Assembly (NCBI RefSeq): GCF_026013615.1
Contig: NZ_JAPDPI010000034.1
Span: forward strand, 1-55,459
DNA from: Plebeiibacterium marinum
Lineage (GTDB): Bacteria; Bacteroidota; Bacteroidia; Bacteroidales; Marinilabiliaceae
Reading direction: 5' to 3'
DNA: 55,459 nt
Every line of letters begins with the position of its first letter. The first letter of the stretch is position 1. Positions 32,849 to 42,274 of this stretch are shown here, one piece after another. The notes under the pieces are model-generated. The model was not told where the DNA came from. It was given only the letters and a program-made list of their open reading frames with translations, and did not search any database. The position numbers and the translations under genes are program-made.

Positions 32849-35458
32849 TTAGAATTTAACCACTTGTTGGGTTCCATCATACATCACCTCTTTATCGGCT
32901 TGTGATACCTCGGTGCCAATTCCATTCTCCTCAGAAACGATAACTACTCTAAATTTGCGTTTATTAAGCATGCCCGGGTATTCGCCTTTTCGCTTGCCAA
33001 CAATCAATTTTTGGATGGCATCGTCCCAATGAAATTGGATAGTTGAATAACTTCCGGATTCGTAATTGTAATGATCGCCTTCATCTTCGTACAGAGTAAA
33101 AGAGCCATCGGCACCTTTATAAATGCGAATCTCTAAATTATCGTATGGCTTTTCTGAAGCATATTGCACTTTAGGGCCTATTGGAACAACAGAACCGGCT
33201 TTAACAAACACAGGGATTTCATCCAATGGGACATCAACTGTAATTTGCTGTCCGCCATCGTATTGCTTGCCATTTTTAAAATGATACCAACTTGCAGATT
33301 TTGGCAAATATACTTCTCGGCTTGATGCCCCTGCTTCGGTTATTGGCGCTACTAAAAAGGATTTTCCGAACATGTATTCATATGGCTGGGCTACAGCTTG
33401 CGCATCGTCCCTGAAATCCATTACCAATGCCCTCATTATGGTAGATGCATTATTGGTTACCTGCCACGCTTCTGAATAAATATATGGCATTAACGCATAA
33501 CGCAGGTTCAACATTTTGCGCATGTTTTCTTCAACCTCAGCTCCGTATTTCCAAGGCTCTGTTTCAGACTGGTAACCGTGCATACGGAATATTGGATTAA
33601 ATACCCCCCACTGAAACCAACGTGTTAGCAGTTCTTGGAAATTTTTATCGGTGTATTGTGCACCTCCCGGGCGGAAGAAACCACCTATATCGGTTGTCCA
33701 ATAAGGCATACCGGTTATCGTATAATTTAAACCAGCTACAATCTGACGTTTGTAGGTATCCCAAGTACCGCCAATATCGCCCGACCAATTGATGATGCCA
33801 TACCGCTGCTGTCCAAGAAATGCAGAACGGGTTAGAATACAAACCCTCTTATCGGAAGTGGTTACCCGTTGCCCTTCGTACACGGCTTTGCTCACCATCA
33901 ACGGATATGTCAATCGGTAAAAATCGCCGGGGCCGGCATATGTCATTTCGCCTGTTAAAGCATCATTTTCAGGCTCAACAGCATCCATCCACCACGAATC
34001 CACGCCATAATCGAACATGTTGTCTTTTAATGTATTCCAATATTCTTTTCTTGTTTCGGGGTTAAAATAATCCAACCATTTGGTACCTGCTATAAACCTC
34101 TCGTTTGCCACATACTCTTTGCCTATTTCAGAATTCTTATCGGGATTAGACCAGATGGAAATATTAAAATGGGCATTCAAATCGTGAAGCTCTTTGATAA
34201 ACTTTGAAGGGTTTGGATAATTGGTTTCATCAAACTGAGGTACACCCCATCCCCTGCTTCCCCAATATTGCCAATCCTGCACGATTACATCCATTGGCAA
34301 TTCTCTTTTTCGGAACTCTTTTACTGTTTCAACCAGATGCTTGCTTGAAACATAGCGTTCGCGACACTGCCAAAAGCCATAAGCCCATTTCGGGAACAAT
34401 GGCGCATTGCCGGAAAGATTACGATAGGTGCCAACCACTTTATCAGCCTCGGGGCCATAAAACACCACATAATCCAACATTTTTGTATGAGGAGAACGAA
34501 ATGTGGTACTATTTTCTTTAAGCTTCCAGCTCAACTGAGGATTATTATCGGATTTACACACCACCTCTACTTTGTGTTCGCCGGCTTTTAATGGCACAAG
34601 GGCACTAATAGTAGGCGGCAACCATATATTGCTTTGGCCGATACATGCCTCTCCGTCGATGACTACAAAATGACGGTTGCCCATATCACCTAAATCCAAA
34701 AACAGCGAATATTCTCCATCGGCAGGAACGGTGAATTTTCCTTTGTAGAGAGATTGGTTTTGCGATACTTTTTGAGTACCGGCAGTTGTGGTTACTTCGG
34801 CCAACTCTTCGTTTTCATTGTTTTGTTGTTGCTTTTCCAACGTAATGGCATTATCAGCCGGGTTAAAATCGGTTAATCCATATTGATGCCACATTAAACC
34901 ATAACCTTTGCTTGAATAAATAAAAGGCAGGGCTAATTGCGAATTCTCCTGTGTTAAACGGCGGCTGATGCCTTTCAGGTTGTAATGGCCATCCTGAAAT
35001 TGCCCCAACCCGAAAATAGACTCATCTTCGGGCGAGTCGAAACCCTGTTGGGCCATGTAACATTTTTCGCCCAAAACAGAATCAGGCAACAGCTTACGGG
35101 AACCTTGCTTCTCATTAAGAAAGATATTTCCTTCTGAATCGGCAAAAGAGAGGATGCCTGTCTTTTTGTTGACAATAACATGGATATTCTTTCCTTTCAC
35201 CTCAATTTCCGACGATGTTTCAGAAACTTCGAAAGGAGGTGTTTCCACTTTATTGGTTAAAACCAGTTCTGGTAAACTGCCAAGCGAATCCTTCATATAT
35301 TTTACCCGCACCGCATTATCGGCAATAGGATAAATGACTAATGTGCCTTCTTTAAGGGAAACTGCAATACCATCATCAAGTTGTTTATACTCAACAATTG
35401 CATTATTGCTACATGAAGCCAGTAGTATACTAAAGGCTATATAGATAAAGTATTTCAT
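32849..35458 (-). CDS. GH31 alpha-xylosidase-type lipoprotein with PA14 insert
   Basis: An 869-residue GH31 enzyme. Nucleophile Asp492 is in SWWMDAVEPE and acid/base Asp561 in NWSGDIGGTWDTYK. The lipobox LLASC at Cys16 predicts a membrane-anchored lipoprotein. A PA14-like domain (about 225-320) is inserted in the N-terminal sandwich, an arrangement known from bacterial GH31 alpha-xylosidases and some transglycosylases. The C-terminal beta domains contain YEDEGDHYNYESGSY. In a xylan locus it would remove alpha-linked xylose (or galactose) caps from side chains. It lies 116 bp below a GH43-CBM6 gene, with a small CCTATC/GATAGG hairpin (35486-35501) in its leader and no shared promoter element. 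Confidence 0.92.
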   Translation of the reverse strand: MKYFIYIAFSILLASCSNNAIVEYKQLDDGIAVSLKEGTLVIYPIADNAVRVKYMKDSLGSLPELVLTNKVETPPFEVSETSSEIEVKGKNIHVIVNKKTGILSFADSEGNIFLNEKQGSRKLLPDSVLGEKCYMAQQGFDSPEDESIFGLGQFQDGHYNLKGISRRLTQENSQLALPFIYSSKGYGLMWHQYGLTDFNPADNAITLEKQQQNNENEELAEVTTTAGTQKVSQNQSLYKGKFTVPADGEYSLFLDLGDMGNRHFVVIDGEACIGQSNIWLPPTISALVPLKAGEHKVEVVCKSDNNPQLSWKLKENSTTFRSPHTKMLDYVVFYGPEADKVVGTYRNLSGNAPLFPKWAYGFWQCRERYVSSKHLVETVKEFRKRELPMDVIVQDWQYWGSRGWGVPQFDETNYPNPSKFIKELHDLNAHFNISIWSNPDKNSEIGKEYVANERFIAGTKWLDYFNPETRKEYWNTLKDNMFDYGVDSWWMDAVEPENDALTGEMTYAGPGDFYRLTYPLMVSKAVYEGQRVTTSDKRVCILTRSAFLGQQRYGIINWSGDIGGTWDTYKRQIVAGLNYTITGMPYWTTDIGGFFRPGGAQYTDKNFQELLTRWFQWGVFNPIFRMHGYQSETEPWKYGAEVEENMRKMLNLRYALMPYIYSEAWQVTNNASTIMRALVMDFRDDAQAVAQPYEYMFGKSFLVAPITEAGASSREVYLPKSASWYHFKNGKQYDGGQQITVDVPLDEIPVFVKAGSVVPIGPKVQYASEKPYDNLEIRIYKGADGSFTLYEDEGDHYNYESGSYSTIQFHWDDAIQKLIVGKRKGEYPGMLNKRKFRVVIVSEENGIGTEVSQADKEVMYDGTQQVVKF

Positions 35459-35514
35459 TCTAAAATTGCTTTCAAAGGATAAATGCCTATCGGGAGATAG
35501 GAAAGTTGCAAAAT

Positions 35515-35546
35515 GAGTATGGCTCTATACAATTAGAACCATATTC
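35515..35546 (-). terminator. imperfect terminator-like hairpin between GH43-CBM6 and GH31
   Basis: Twelve-position arms (35515-35526 with 35535-35546) with one A-C mismatch and one G-U pair on the minus-strand RNA are followed by ATTTTG. It could attenuate transcription between the two genes rather than stop it. Confidence 0.4.
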
Positions 35547-35574
35547 ATTACCCATAATTCGCTAATGATTCTAA

Positions 35575-36972
35575 TTATTTACCAAACTCCCAGGCATCAA
35601 AATTGAACAGCTCACCGTCATTACCTTCAAATACAAAATATAAATCGTGAACGCCTTTAACCTTTTCCACTTTGGTAGTAAATGTTTTCCAGGTATCAGC
35701 ACTTCCAGTATTTGCAATTTCGCATACACCAATTAACTGGCCATCTTTAGCACCTAAACGAATTTCAATCTTTCCTCCAGTTTTTGAAGCCGCTGTCGCT
35801 TCGAATTTTTTAGCACCTTTGGCAAAATCAACACTGCGCACTTTTATGTAATCGCCATTATTGATTTGTGATACATAAACACCACGTTTGCTATCTGAAG
35901 CCGTTTTTAATCCTTCGGACCAGGCAATAGTTTCTGCCTCGTTTCTTTTGAAAGGATTCAGGTTTTCCAAGCTTGTTTTTACCCCTTCGACTGTTGGAAC
36001 AATTGATGGGATTGAACCGTCTGCATTATATACAAATTGTTCCACACAAGTTGAACGCCTAAAACCGCCACCATTTGGCAAGGCTTCGTTATGATAGAAG
36101 AAATAGGAGTTTCCTTTATAATCAATTATTCCGGAATGGTTGGTAAACGAAAGTTTTGGATAACGCTCCATTATTAAACCTTGGTATTTCCATGGCCCAG
36201 TTGGCGATATTGAAGTTGAATACCCAATACTTTCAGGAACCCCATTGGCGGCATAAATAAGGTAATAAAGGTTGTTGCGCTTATAAAACCAAGGGCCTTC
36301 AACATACTTGGTTCCAAGAGTGCCATCTTTCTTTACACTTTCGCCAAACGATTCAGCAGCCATTTCCACAGACACAACTCCATTGTCGCCAATGCTCTTG
36401 TCGTACGAAATCATATCTTCGTTCAATTTCACATACCAAACACTAGGGTTGCCCCAATATAGATAGGCCTGCCCATCGTCATCGATAAAAACAGTCGGAT
36501 CAATATCTTGCCATAAATGATCACTATCAATTAGTTGCTTTCCCAAATGGTCGATAAAGGGCCCGTAAGGCGAATCGGCCACCAGAACACAAATACCTGT
36601 TCCGTGGATTGGAACATACAGGTAAAATTTACCATTGCGCTCGATACACTGAACAGCCCAAGCTCCATTTTTCTTATTTACCCATGGCAAGTCTTTTTCT
36701 AACGAAGCCACAGCGCCATGATCCGTCCAGTTAACCATATCCGTTGTTGAATAACACCGCCAATCGTACATGGTAAAGAAATTAGCCTTTGTGCTATCCT
36801 CATCGTGCGATGTATAAACAAAAACAGTATCGTTGTAAACCATTGGTGCCGGGTCGGCTGTAAAATAGGTTTGAACAATTGGGTTTTGCGCATAAGCAGA
36901 ACCCGCAAAAAGTAAAACCATTAAGATTAATAATGAAGCTTTTCTATACATATTTGATTTTTTATATTTCAT
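35575..36972 (-). CDS. GH43 arabinofuranosidase/xylosidase with C-terminal CBM6
   Basis: A 465-residue exported enzyme and close paralogue of the gene at 16630-18012; the catalytic domains share many long identical blocks. GH43 residues are Asp40 (FTADPAPMVY), Asp158 (DIDPTVFIDDD) and Glu226 (YVEGPWFYKR). The CBM6 domain is about 338-465 (NEAETIAWSEG to NFDAWEFGK). An alternative start at Met8 (36951) gives a more usual signal peptide ending in SAYAQ. The CBM6 halves of the two paralogues differ more than the catalytic halves: this one resembles the 445- and 448-residue enzymes (NNGDYIKVRSVDFAKG), so domain exchange is possible. Confidence 0.9.
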   Translation of the reverse strand: MKYKKSNMYRKASLLILMVLLFAGSAYAQNPIVQTYFTADPAPMVYNDTVFVYTSHDEDSTKANFFTMYDWRCYSTTDMVNWTDHGAVASLEKDLPWVNKKNGAWAVQCIERNGKFYLYVPIHGTGICVLVADSPYGPFIDHLGKQLIDSDHLWQDIDPTVFIDDDGQAYLYWGNPSVWYVKLNEDMISYDKSIGDNGVVSVEMAAESFGESVKKDGTLGTKYVEGPWFYKRNNLYYLIYAANGVPESIGYSTSISPTGPWKYQGLIMERYPKLSFTNHSGIIDYKGNSYFFYHNEALPNGGGFRRSTCVEQFVYNADGSIPSIVPTVEGVKTSLENLNPFKRNEAETIAWSEGLKTASDSKRGVYVSQINNGDYIKVRSVDFAKGAKKFEATAASKTGGKIEIRLGAKDGQLIGVCEIANTGSADTWKTFTTKVEKVKGVHDLYFVFEGNDGELFNFDAWEFGK

Positions 36973-37067
36973 ATTGTTACATTTTCTTTACTAAAACTAA
37001 ATTTATAACTGCGAGTCATACAGGCTCTGCTAGGAGTCATTCGTCTAATACTTCAATTCGTTTGTAA

Positions 37068-37085
37068 TCCGCTTACTAAAGCGGA
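37068..37085 (-). terminator. short hairpin after GH43 gene
   Basis: A 7-bp GC-rich stem (TCCGCTT/AAGCGGA) with a 4-base loop lies 36 bp beyond the stop at 37121. No U-tract is present, so it is only a possible 3' end or attenuator between 37121-38245 and the GH43-CBM6 below. Confidence 0.3.
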
Positions 37086-37120
37086 ATATATTTTAGAATT
37101 AAACTTATTTATTATGATTT

Positions 37121-38245
37121 CTAATATTCTATGACCTGTTCTGTCCATGTCGGTCCTTTAATATAGAACCTGCCATTTTCATAATAAACGGGTTCGTAGC
37201 CCATTTGCGGTGTCTTTTCCCAACCTCGAAGTTCAGAAAAATAGGGATAAGGGCGTTTTTCATAACCCATATAGTGACAGGAACTCCAGATATTACCATC
37301 GGGGCCAATGAACAAAGCATTATGACCAGTTTCACAATAAGGGTCTTCTGTATCCTGAAATTTTAAATGGTCATATCCTCCCTCAATTGCAAGTTCCGGG
37401 CGATATCCCTTTTTTCTTGTACCGAAAATTGGTTCGTCCGACTCTAATTCCCATGGGCCAAGCGGATTTTTTGACTTTAGCAGGCCAACTTCATATCCGC
37501 GTGTCCAAGTTGAAAAGAACATAAAATATGTCCCGTCTCTTTTTATCACAAAGGGGCCTTCGATGCCGCCAACCATCCATTCTGGCCAGCCAGGTTGTTT
37601 CTTATCCAGAAATTTTTCTGCAGGAGTTATGAGCTTACCAGCTTCCAAATCGATTTTTGCTTGAAACAAGCCATTGCCACTACAGTAAAAATACACCTGA
37701 CCGTCTTCGTCTTCAAACAGAGTTGCATCGTTATTATACTGAGGAGTAAGCGGCCCGTTAACCAAATCGTAAGGGCCGGTAACTTCGTTTGATGAAAATA
37801 GCCAAACGCTGTGTGTGCTCATTCCTTTTGGGTCTTCTTTGGTAACTTTCCCACTGTTTACTGTAAGCCAATATTTCCCTTGAATGTAATGAATTTCAGG
37901 AGCCCAAAACCTACCATTGTAAGGACAATCTTCAGGCAATTTGCTGGCATCAATAAGCCATGAATGTTGTTTCCAATGAATGAGGTCATCGGAAACCAAC
38001 AATCGAACACCCGGATTCGGACCAGTCCATACTGGGTTTGACGTTCCTGTACAATACCATTTGTCTCCAACTTTTATGATACAATGGTCGCGCATTGAAA
38101 TAGCAGTATCCCTTGTGATGGGATTTGTATATCTGAACTCATGTGTTTTACCTTCTGTATTTTTTTCATTTCCGGACTGTTGGGCTAAACTGGTCATTGA
38201 TATGCCCAAAAGGCCAACAAACAAGAGTGTTATTACTTTTCTCAT
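37121..38245 (-). CDS. single-domain GH43 glycosidase
   Basis: A 374-residue exported protein with a signal peptide ending near residue 22 (SLAQQ). A five-bladed GH43 propeller is suggested by base Asp53 (MRDHCIIKVGDKWY), Asp173 (NNDATLFEDEDG) and acid Glu229 (GGIEGPFVIKRDG). There is no CBM or concanavalin domain. It belongs to a different GH43 subgroup from the CBM6 enzymes: the base follows TRDTAISMRDH rather than ADPAP, and it carries NGRFWAPEIHY. It lies 27 bp below the second GH115, clearly co-transcribed. Activity on arabinose or xylose side chains is expected but not proven. Confidence 0.88.
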   Translation of the reverse strand: MRKVITLLFVGLLGISMTSLAQQSGNEKNTEGKTHEFRYTNPITRDTAISMRDHCIIKVGDKWYCTGTSNPVWTGPNPGVRLLVSDDLIHWKQHSWLIDASKLPEDCPYNGRFWAPEIHYIQGKYWLTVNSGKVTKEDPKGMSTHSVWLFSSNEVTGPYDLVNGPLTPQYNNDATLFEDEDGQVYFYCSGNGLFQAKIDLEAGKLITPAEKFLDKKQPGWPEWMVGGIEGPFVIKRDGTYFMFFSTWTRGYEVGLLKSKNPLGPWELESDEPIFGTRKKGYRPELAIEGGYDHLKFQDTEDPYCETGHNALFIGPDGNIWSSCHYMGYEKRPYPYFSELRGWEKTPQMGYEPVYYENGRFYIKGPTWTEQVIEY

Positions 38246-38272
38246 TTCTGTTATTTTTTGAGTAATCTATTA

Positions 38273-40852
38273 CTATCTGTTATAAGGGCTTTCCTGCATT
38301 TTTAAATATGTAGGTTCGTATCCTCCATTATCAACTACCACCTTATATATTACCATTCCCGGGTCCAAAGGACGAATGGTTAAATCATATATCCCATCTT
38401 TGTTTTCAGGGATTGAAAGGTAAGTTGATGATTCTATCATCCTGGCCGCAGCGGTAGGATACATTTTATTGTATTTGTTTTCCCAGTTTAGGTCGTGGTT
38501 AATATTCCAAATATTTTCTTTGCCACCTTTAAATGACGCAGCAATGTTATGCCCTCCCTTTTTAAAAGGCAGTGTACTGTCAAAGAAAATCCACACCTTA
38601 ATACTATCTGATTGTGGGCTTATATTCATTTTATAGGTTATAGCTGCATTTTCAGTTTTCTCGGTGTAAGGCATTAAGGCAATCCCTGATAGTGTGCGCC
38701 CCAAACTTGGAATCACAGTCCATTTTGTGTTATTAGTATTATTGGCCTCAAAGAAATGTTCAGCTTCCATTACCACAACGTCGTTTTCTTCATTAAACAC
38801 ATAACCTCCTTGCTTTGCTTCATCAGGGGAGATGCGGGTAACCTTAGGCATAATATTACCTTCGCGAGGCTCATCCCACGAGGTATATCCAATATGGGTC
38901 TGGTCCATAATATGGTTCCATTTACCACCGAAAACATTCTGATTATAATCCTTTGTGAATTCAGCATCCAATGCAAAACATTTTTCTACTCGGTCAGCCC
39001 AATAATTGGCTTTAATATCTTTTTCGGAAGCTAATTTCTTGTTCATCGCCAATGAATAATACATATCATAAAGATTGGCCATCGCCCGCACAGGATGAAG
39101 CACCAATTGCATATAGGTATCCCTGTATTGTTCAGGAAGTTTATAATACTGACGCATAGCCCTTGCTTCGAGCGCCAGATAGGCATCTTTCACAAGAAGA
39201 AACTCGCCACTTTTAAGGTTGTAAGTTCTATCATCGAGCATCTCTGCTGAGATGCGGCTTGCATATTTACAATACAGGCTAAGAATTTCAGCAGCATCTT
39301 CTGCTTCCTTTTCTCCAAACTTATCCTTACAAAAACTTATGGCATAATCATGCAAATTATCCTGATTGTAGGCGGTAGGGTTCCATGCCATGTGAAGAAA
39401 GAAATCCATAGGATATTCATTTGGTTTTAAATCGCCCACGTTCAATATCCAAACCTTATCGACACCATAGCTATAAGTTAACTGCAGTTGTTCCCACATG
39501 TGTGGTATTTGGGTCATATTCAGCCATTGATAGGCTCTTGGCGCGCCATGCAAGTCGACATGGTAATAAATGCCATATCCACCGGGATGCGGCTTTTCTC
39601 CCAGTTCCGGTAGCCGACGAACATTACCCCAGTTATCATCACAAAAAAGAACGGTCATATCTTCAGGTATTTTAATTCCCTGGTCATAATAATCCAATAC
39701 CTCGCTGTACAATGCCCAAATCTGAGGTGTTTCTTTAGCAGGTAAGCCGGTCACTTTTTCGATAATGGCACGTTGGTCAGAAAATATCTTTTCCAGTAAC
39801 CTAAAATTCTCTTCTGCACTGCCGGCATCCGTCATTGGAATATCGCCATCGCCTCGCATAGCCATTGTGATTACCTGTTCGTAGTTTTTATTACGTTCCA
39901 AACCATCTTCCCAGAATGCTTTCAATCCTTCTTCATTTGTTCTGTAATTCCATTCACCGTTACCATACTCATTTCGGTGATTGCCCCATTCTTTCTGTGA
40001 ACGCATCATGGGTTCGTGATGTGATGTTCCCATAACAATGCCATATTCATCAGCAAGGCGTGGATTCTCAGGGTCGTCCTCATTAAAAGCATTCCCCCAC
40101 ATGGCTGGCCAAAGGTAGTTTGCCCTTAAACGTAGCAGTAATTCGAACATATGAGTGTACATTTTGCTGTTTACACCACCAAATTTTTCTTTTGTCCATC
40201 CGGTGAAGCAGGGCGCTTCATCATTGATAAAAATACCACGGTATTTTACTTTTGGTTCGCCTGAAGCATAACGACCTGACTTGATATAAGCCGATTTGCG
40301 TTTTTTGGCCGGAACATCAGCCCACCAATACCACGGCGATACGCCCAATTGCCTTGATAATTCATATATCCCGTAAATCGTTCCCCGCTTATCGCTCCCA
40401 ACTATTACAAGACTGTTTTTGTTTTTTTTATTAGGATTCGGGATGGTGGTAATAACAAAACTTTCCCATTTGCCTTCAAGGTCTTTTACATTCAGTTTTT
40501 TTGAAGAAACCAGTTTGTCAATTTGCTTGTTTTTACCCAGCGTACCAATGATAATTTCATATTCAGAAGTTTTGTTTTCTGGAACAAGCAATGGTCTTTT
40601 ACCGGTAACACTGTCAATGTCGTTCTGCAAATCGCGTATAGCACGTATTACTCCAGGGAAATCGGAATTATCGTAGTTGATTTCCGCAGCAGTTCCACTC
40701 ATAGAAACAACAGGAAAGTCATTATTTGTTAAAGGCTTTTCAATAACAAAATCCAGTTCGAATGGATTATAGGTTTGAACAATTGTTTTTTGAGCCGTTA
40801 CCAAATTGATTACTAACACCAAAAACAATAATAATAAAATTTGCTTTTTCAT
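38273..40852 (-). CDS. GH115 xylan alpha-1,2-glucuronidase (second copy)
   Basis: An 859-residue exported GH115 with a signal peptide ending near residue 21 (VTAQ). It has all the blocks listed for the first copy: GSDKRGTIYGIYELS, WYWWADVPA, LWPAMWG, GTSHHEPMMRSQ, MRGDGDIPMTDAGSAEENF, FCDDNWGNVRRLPE and the C-terminal RPLDPGMVIYKVVVDNGG. Differences such as MRGDGDIP for MRGDDDKP lie near the expected active site and could change preference. It sits between two GH43 genes with 24- and 27-bp gaps. Confidence 0.93.
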   Translation of the reverse strand: MKKQILLLLFLVLVINLVTAQKTIVQTYNPFELDFVIEKPLTNNDFPVVSMSGTAAEINYDNSDFPGVIRAIRDLQNDIDSVTGKRPLLVPENKTSEYEIIIGTLGKNKQIDKLVSSKKLNVKDLEGKWESFVITTIPNPNKKNKNSLVIVGSDKRGTIYGIYELSRQLGVSPWYWWADVPAKKRKSAYIKSGRYASGEPKVKYRGIFINDEAPCFTGWTKEKFGGVNSKMYTHMFELLLRLRANYLWPAMWGNAFNEDDPENPRLADEYGIVMGTSHHEPMMRSQKEWGNHRNEYGNGEWNYRTNEEGLKAFWEDGLERNKNYEQVITMAMRGDGDIPMTDAGSAEENFRLLEKIFSDQRAIIEKVTGLPAKETPQIWALYSEVLDYYDQGIKIPEDMTVLFCDDNWGNVRRLPELGEKPHPGGYGIYYHVDLHGAPRAYQWLNMTQIPHMWEQLQLTYSYGVDKVWILNVGDLKPNEYPMDFFLHMAWNPTAYNQDNLHDYAISFCKDKFGEKEAEDAAEILSLYCKYASRISAEMLDDRTYNLKSGEFLLVKDAYLALEARAMRQYYKLPEQYRDTYMQLVLHPVRAMANLYDMYYSLAMNKKLASEKDIKANYWADRVEKCFALDAEFTKDYNQNVFGGKWNHIMDQTHIGYTSWDEPREGNIMPKVTRISPDEAKQGGYVFNEENDVVVMEAEHFFEANNTNNTKWTVIPSLGRTLSGIALMPYTEKTENAAITYKMNISPQSDSIKVWIFFDSTLPFKKGGHNIAASFKGGKENIWNINHDLNWENKYNKMYPTAAARMIESSTYLSIPENKDGIYDLTIRPLDPGMVIYKVVVDNGGYEPTYLKMQESPYNR

Positions 40853-40876
40853 AATTATGCTTAAAAAATTAACTTA

Positions 40877-42262
40877 TTATTTACCATTCAACTTCCACCA
40901 ATCAAAGTTGAACAAATCCTTTTCCCCTTTAAAAACAAAATACAAATCATGAACACCTTTGATGTTTTTTACAGTTGCTGTGGCTGTTTTATAGATATCT
41001 CCTTCAGCCGAAGCTGTTATATCTACCAGCCCCAAAATAGGCCCATCAATTTTATCGGCATGAATTTCGATTTTACCGCCATACAATGCAGCCACACATA
41101 CTTGAACGGATGAAATTCCTTTAGAAAAATCAACTCCCTGCACTTTAATATAATCGCCATTATGGATTGAAGTAACCACCACGCGTTCGGCCATCTTCTT
41201 GCCCCTATTCCAGGAAACATTTCGTTCCCACTCAATAACCTTTTTCGTATTAAGCCCTTCACTAAAAGCCATGGTTTCGGCTTCGTTCTTAATGTATGGA
41301 TTTAACACGCCAATTTGAGTGTTTTTAGTTTCACCCCACCATGGTAGTTTTATTATTTCACCGTCTTTATCGTAAACAATTTTAGTAACACAAATCGAAC
41401 GACGTTCGTAATGCTTCGACATTGTTTGTTTCAATATGTCATAATTGAAGCCAAAAACATAAGAGTTTCCTTTATAATCGATTATTCCGGGATGGTTGCC
41501 ACTTGAGCGCTGATCACCTTCCATAATCATACCTTTAAATACCCAAGGCCCAGTGGGACTATTGCTCATAGCATAACCAATACCTTCGGGGCAACAGGCT
41601 GATGCATAAGCCATATAATATTTTCCGTTACGTTTCCAAGCCCATGGCCCCTCCTGATAATGGAAAACATCTTTTTCGCCCTTCACTTTTACAAAATCGG
41701 CCATTCTTGTAGGTTCGCCTTCAACAGTAATCATATCTTCATTTAACTTAACATACCATAACTCCGGATTTCCCCAATATAGGTAAGCCTGCCCATCATC
41801 ATCTATAAAAACAGAAGGGTCAATATCCTGAGGCCCGTTTTTTATCAAGGCTTTTCCAATAGGATCGGTAAATGGCCCATATGGACTATCGGCAACCAAC
41901 ACCCCAATTCCAATACCGTTCGGCATGGGGCAATAGAAATAAAACTGACCGTTTCGTTCAATACATTGCGGTGCCCATGCTCCATTGTCATATGGCACCC
42001 ATTTAAAATCCTTTAACGAAGCAACAACACCATGGTCTGTCCAATTAACCATATCTGTTGAAATATACAGCAACCAATCCTGCATTTTAAAACCTAAAGC
42101 ATCATCTTCATCGTGCGATGTATAAAGAAAAACGGTATCGTTGTAAACCATTGGTGCAGGATCTGCCGTGTATTTAGTCTGAATAATTGGATTTTGCGCG
42201 TGTACCTGGGAATTAACTCCCAAGCACAGCGCTATTATTAATAGTGAAATAATTCAGTTCAT
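40877..42262 (-). pseudogene. GH43-CBM6 glycosidase with a stop codon in its signal peptide
   Basis: The GH43 domain (YTADPAPMVY, DIDPSVFIDDD, YQEGPWAWKR) and the CBM6 domain (NEAETMAFSEG to NFDWWKLNG) look intact, 448 residues if begun at the TTG at 42223. That start leaves only ten residues before the expected cleavage site. Upstream in the same frame is an ATG at 42260-42262, 12 bp after the GH43 stop. It would give MN, a TGA stop (42254-42256), then IISLLIIALCLGVNSQVHAQ, a textbook signal-peptide core. One base change at codon 3 therefore probably disrupts export. Alternatives are re-initiation at TTG (cytoplasmic or poorly exported product) or a sequencing error. Confidence 0.7.
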
Positions 42263-42274
42263 AATTTGGATTTG

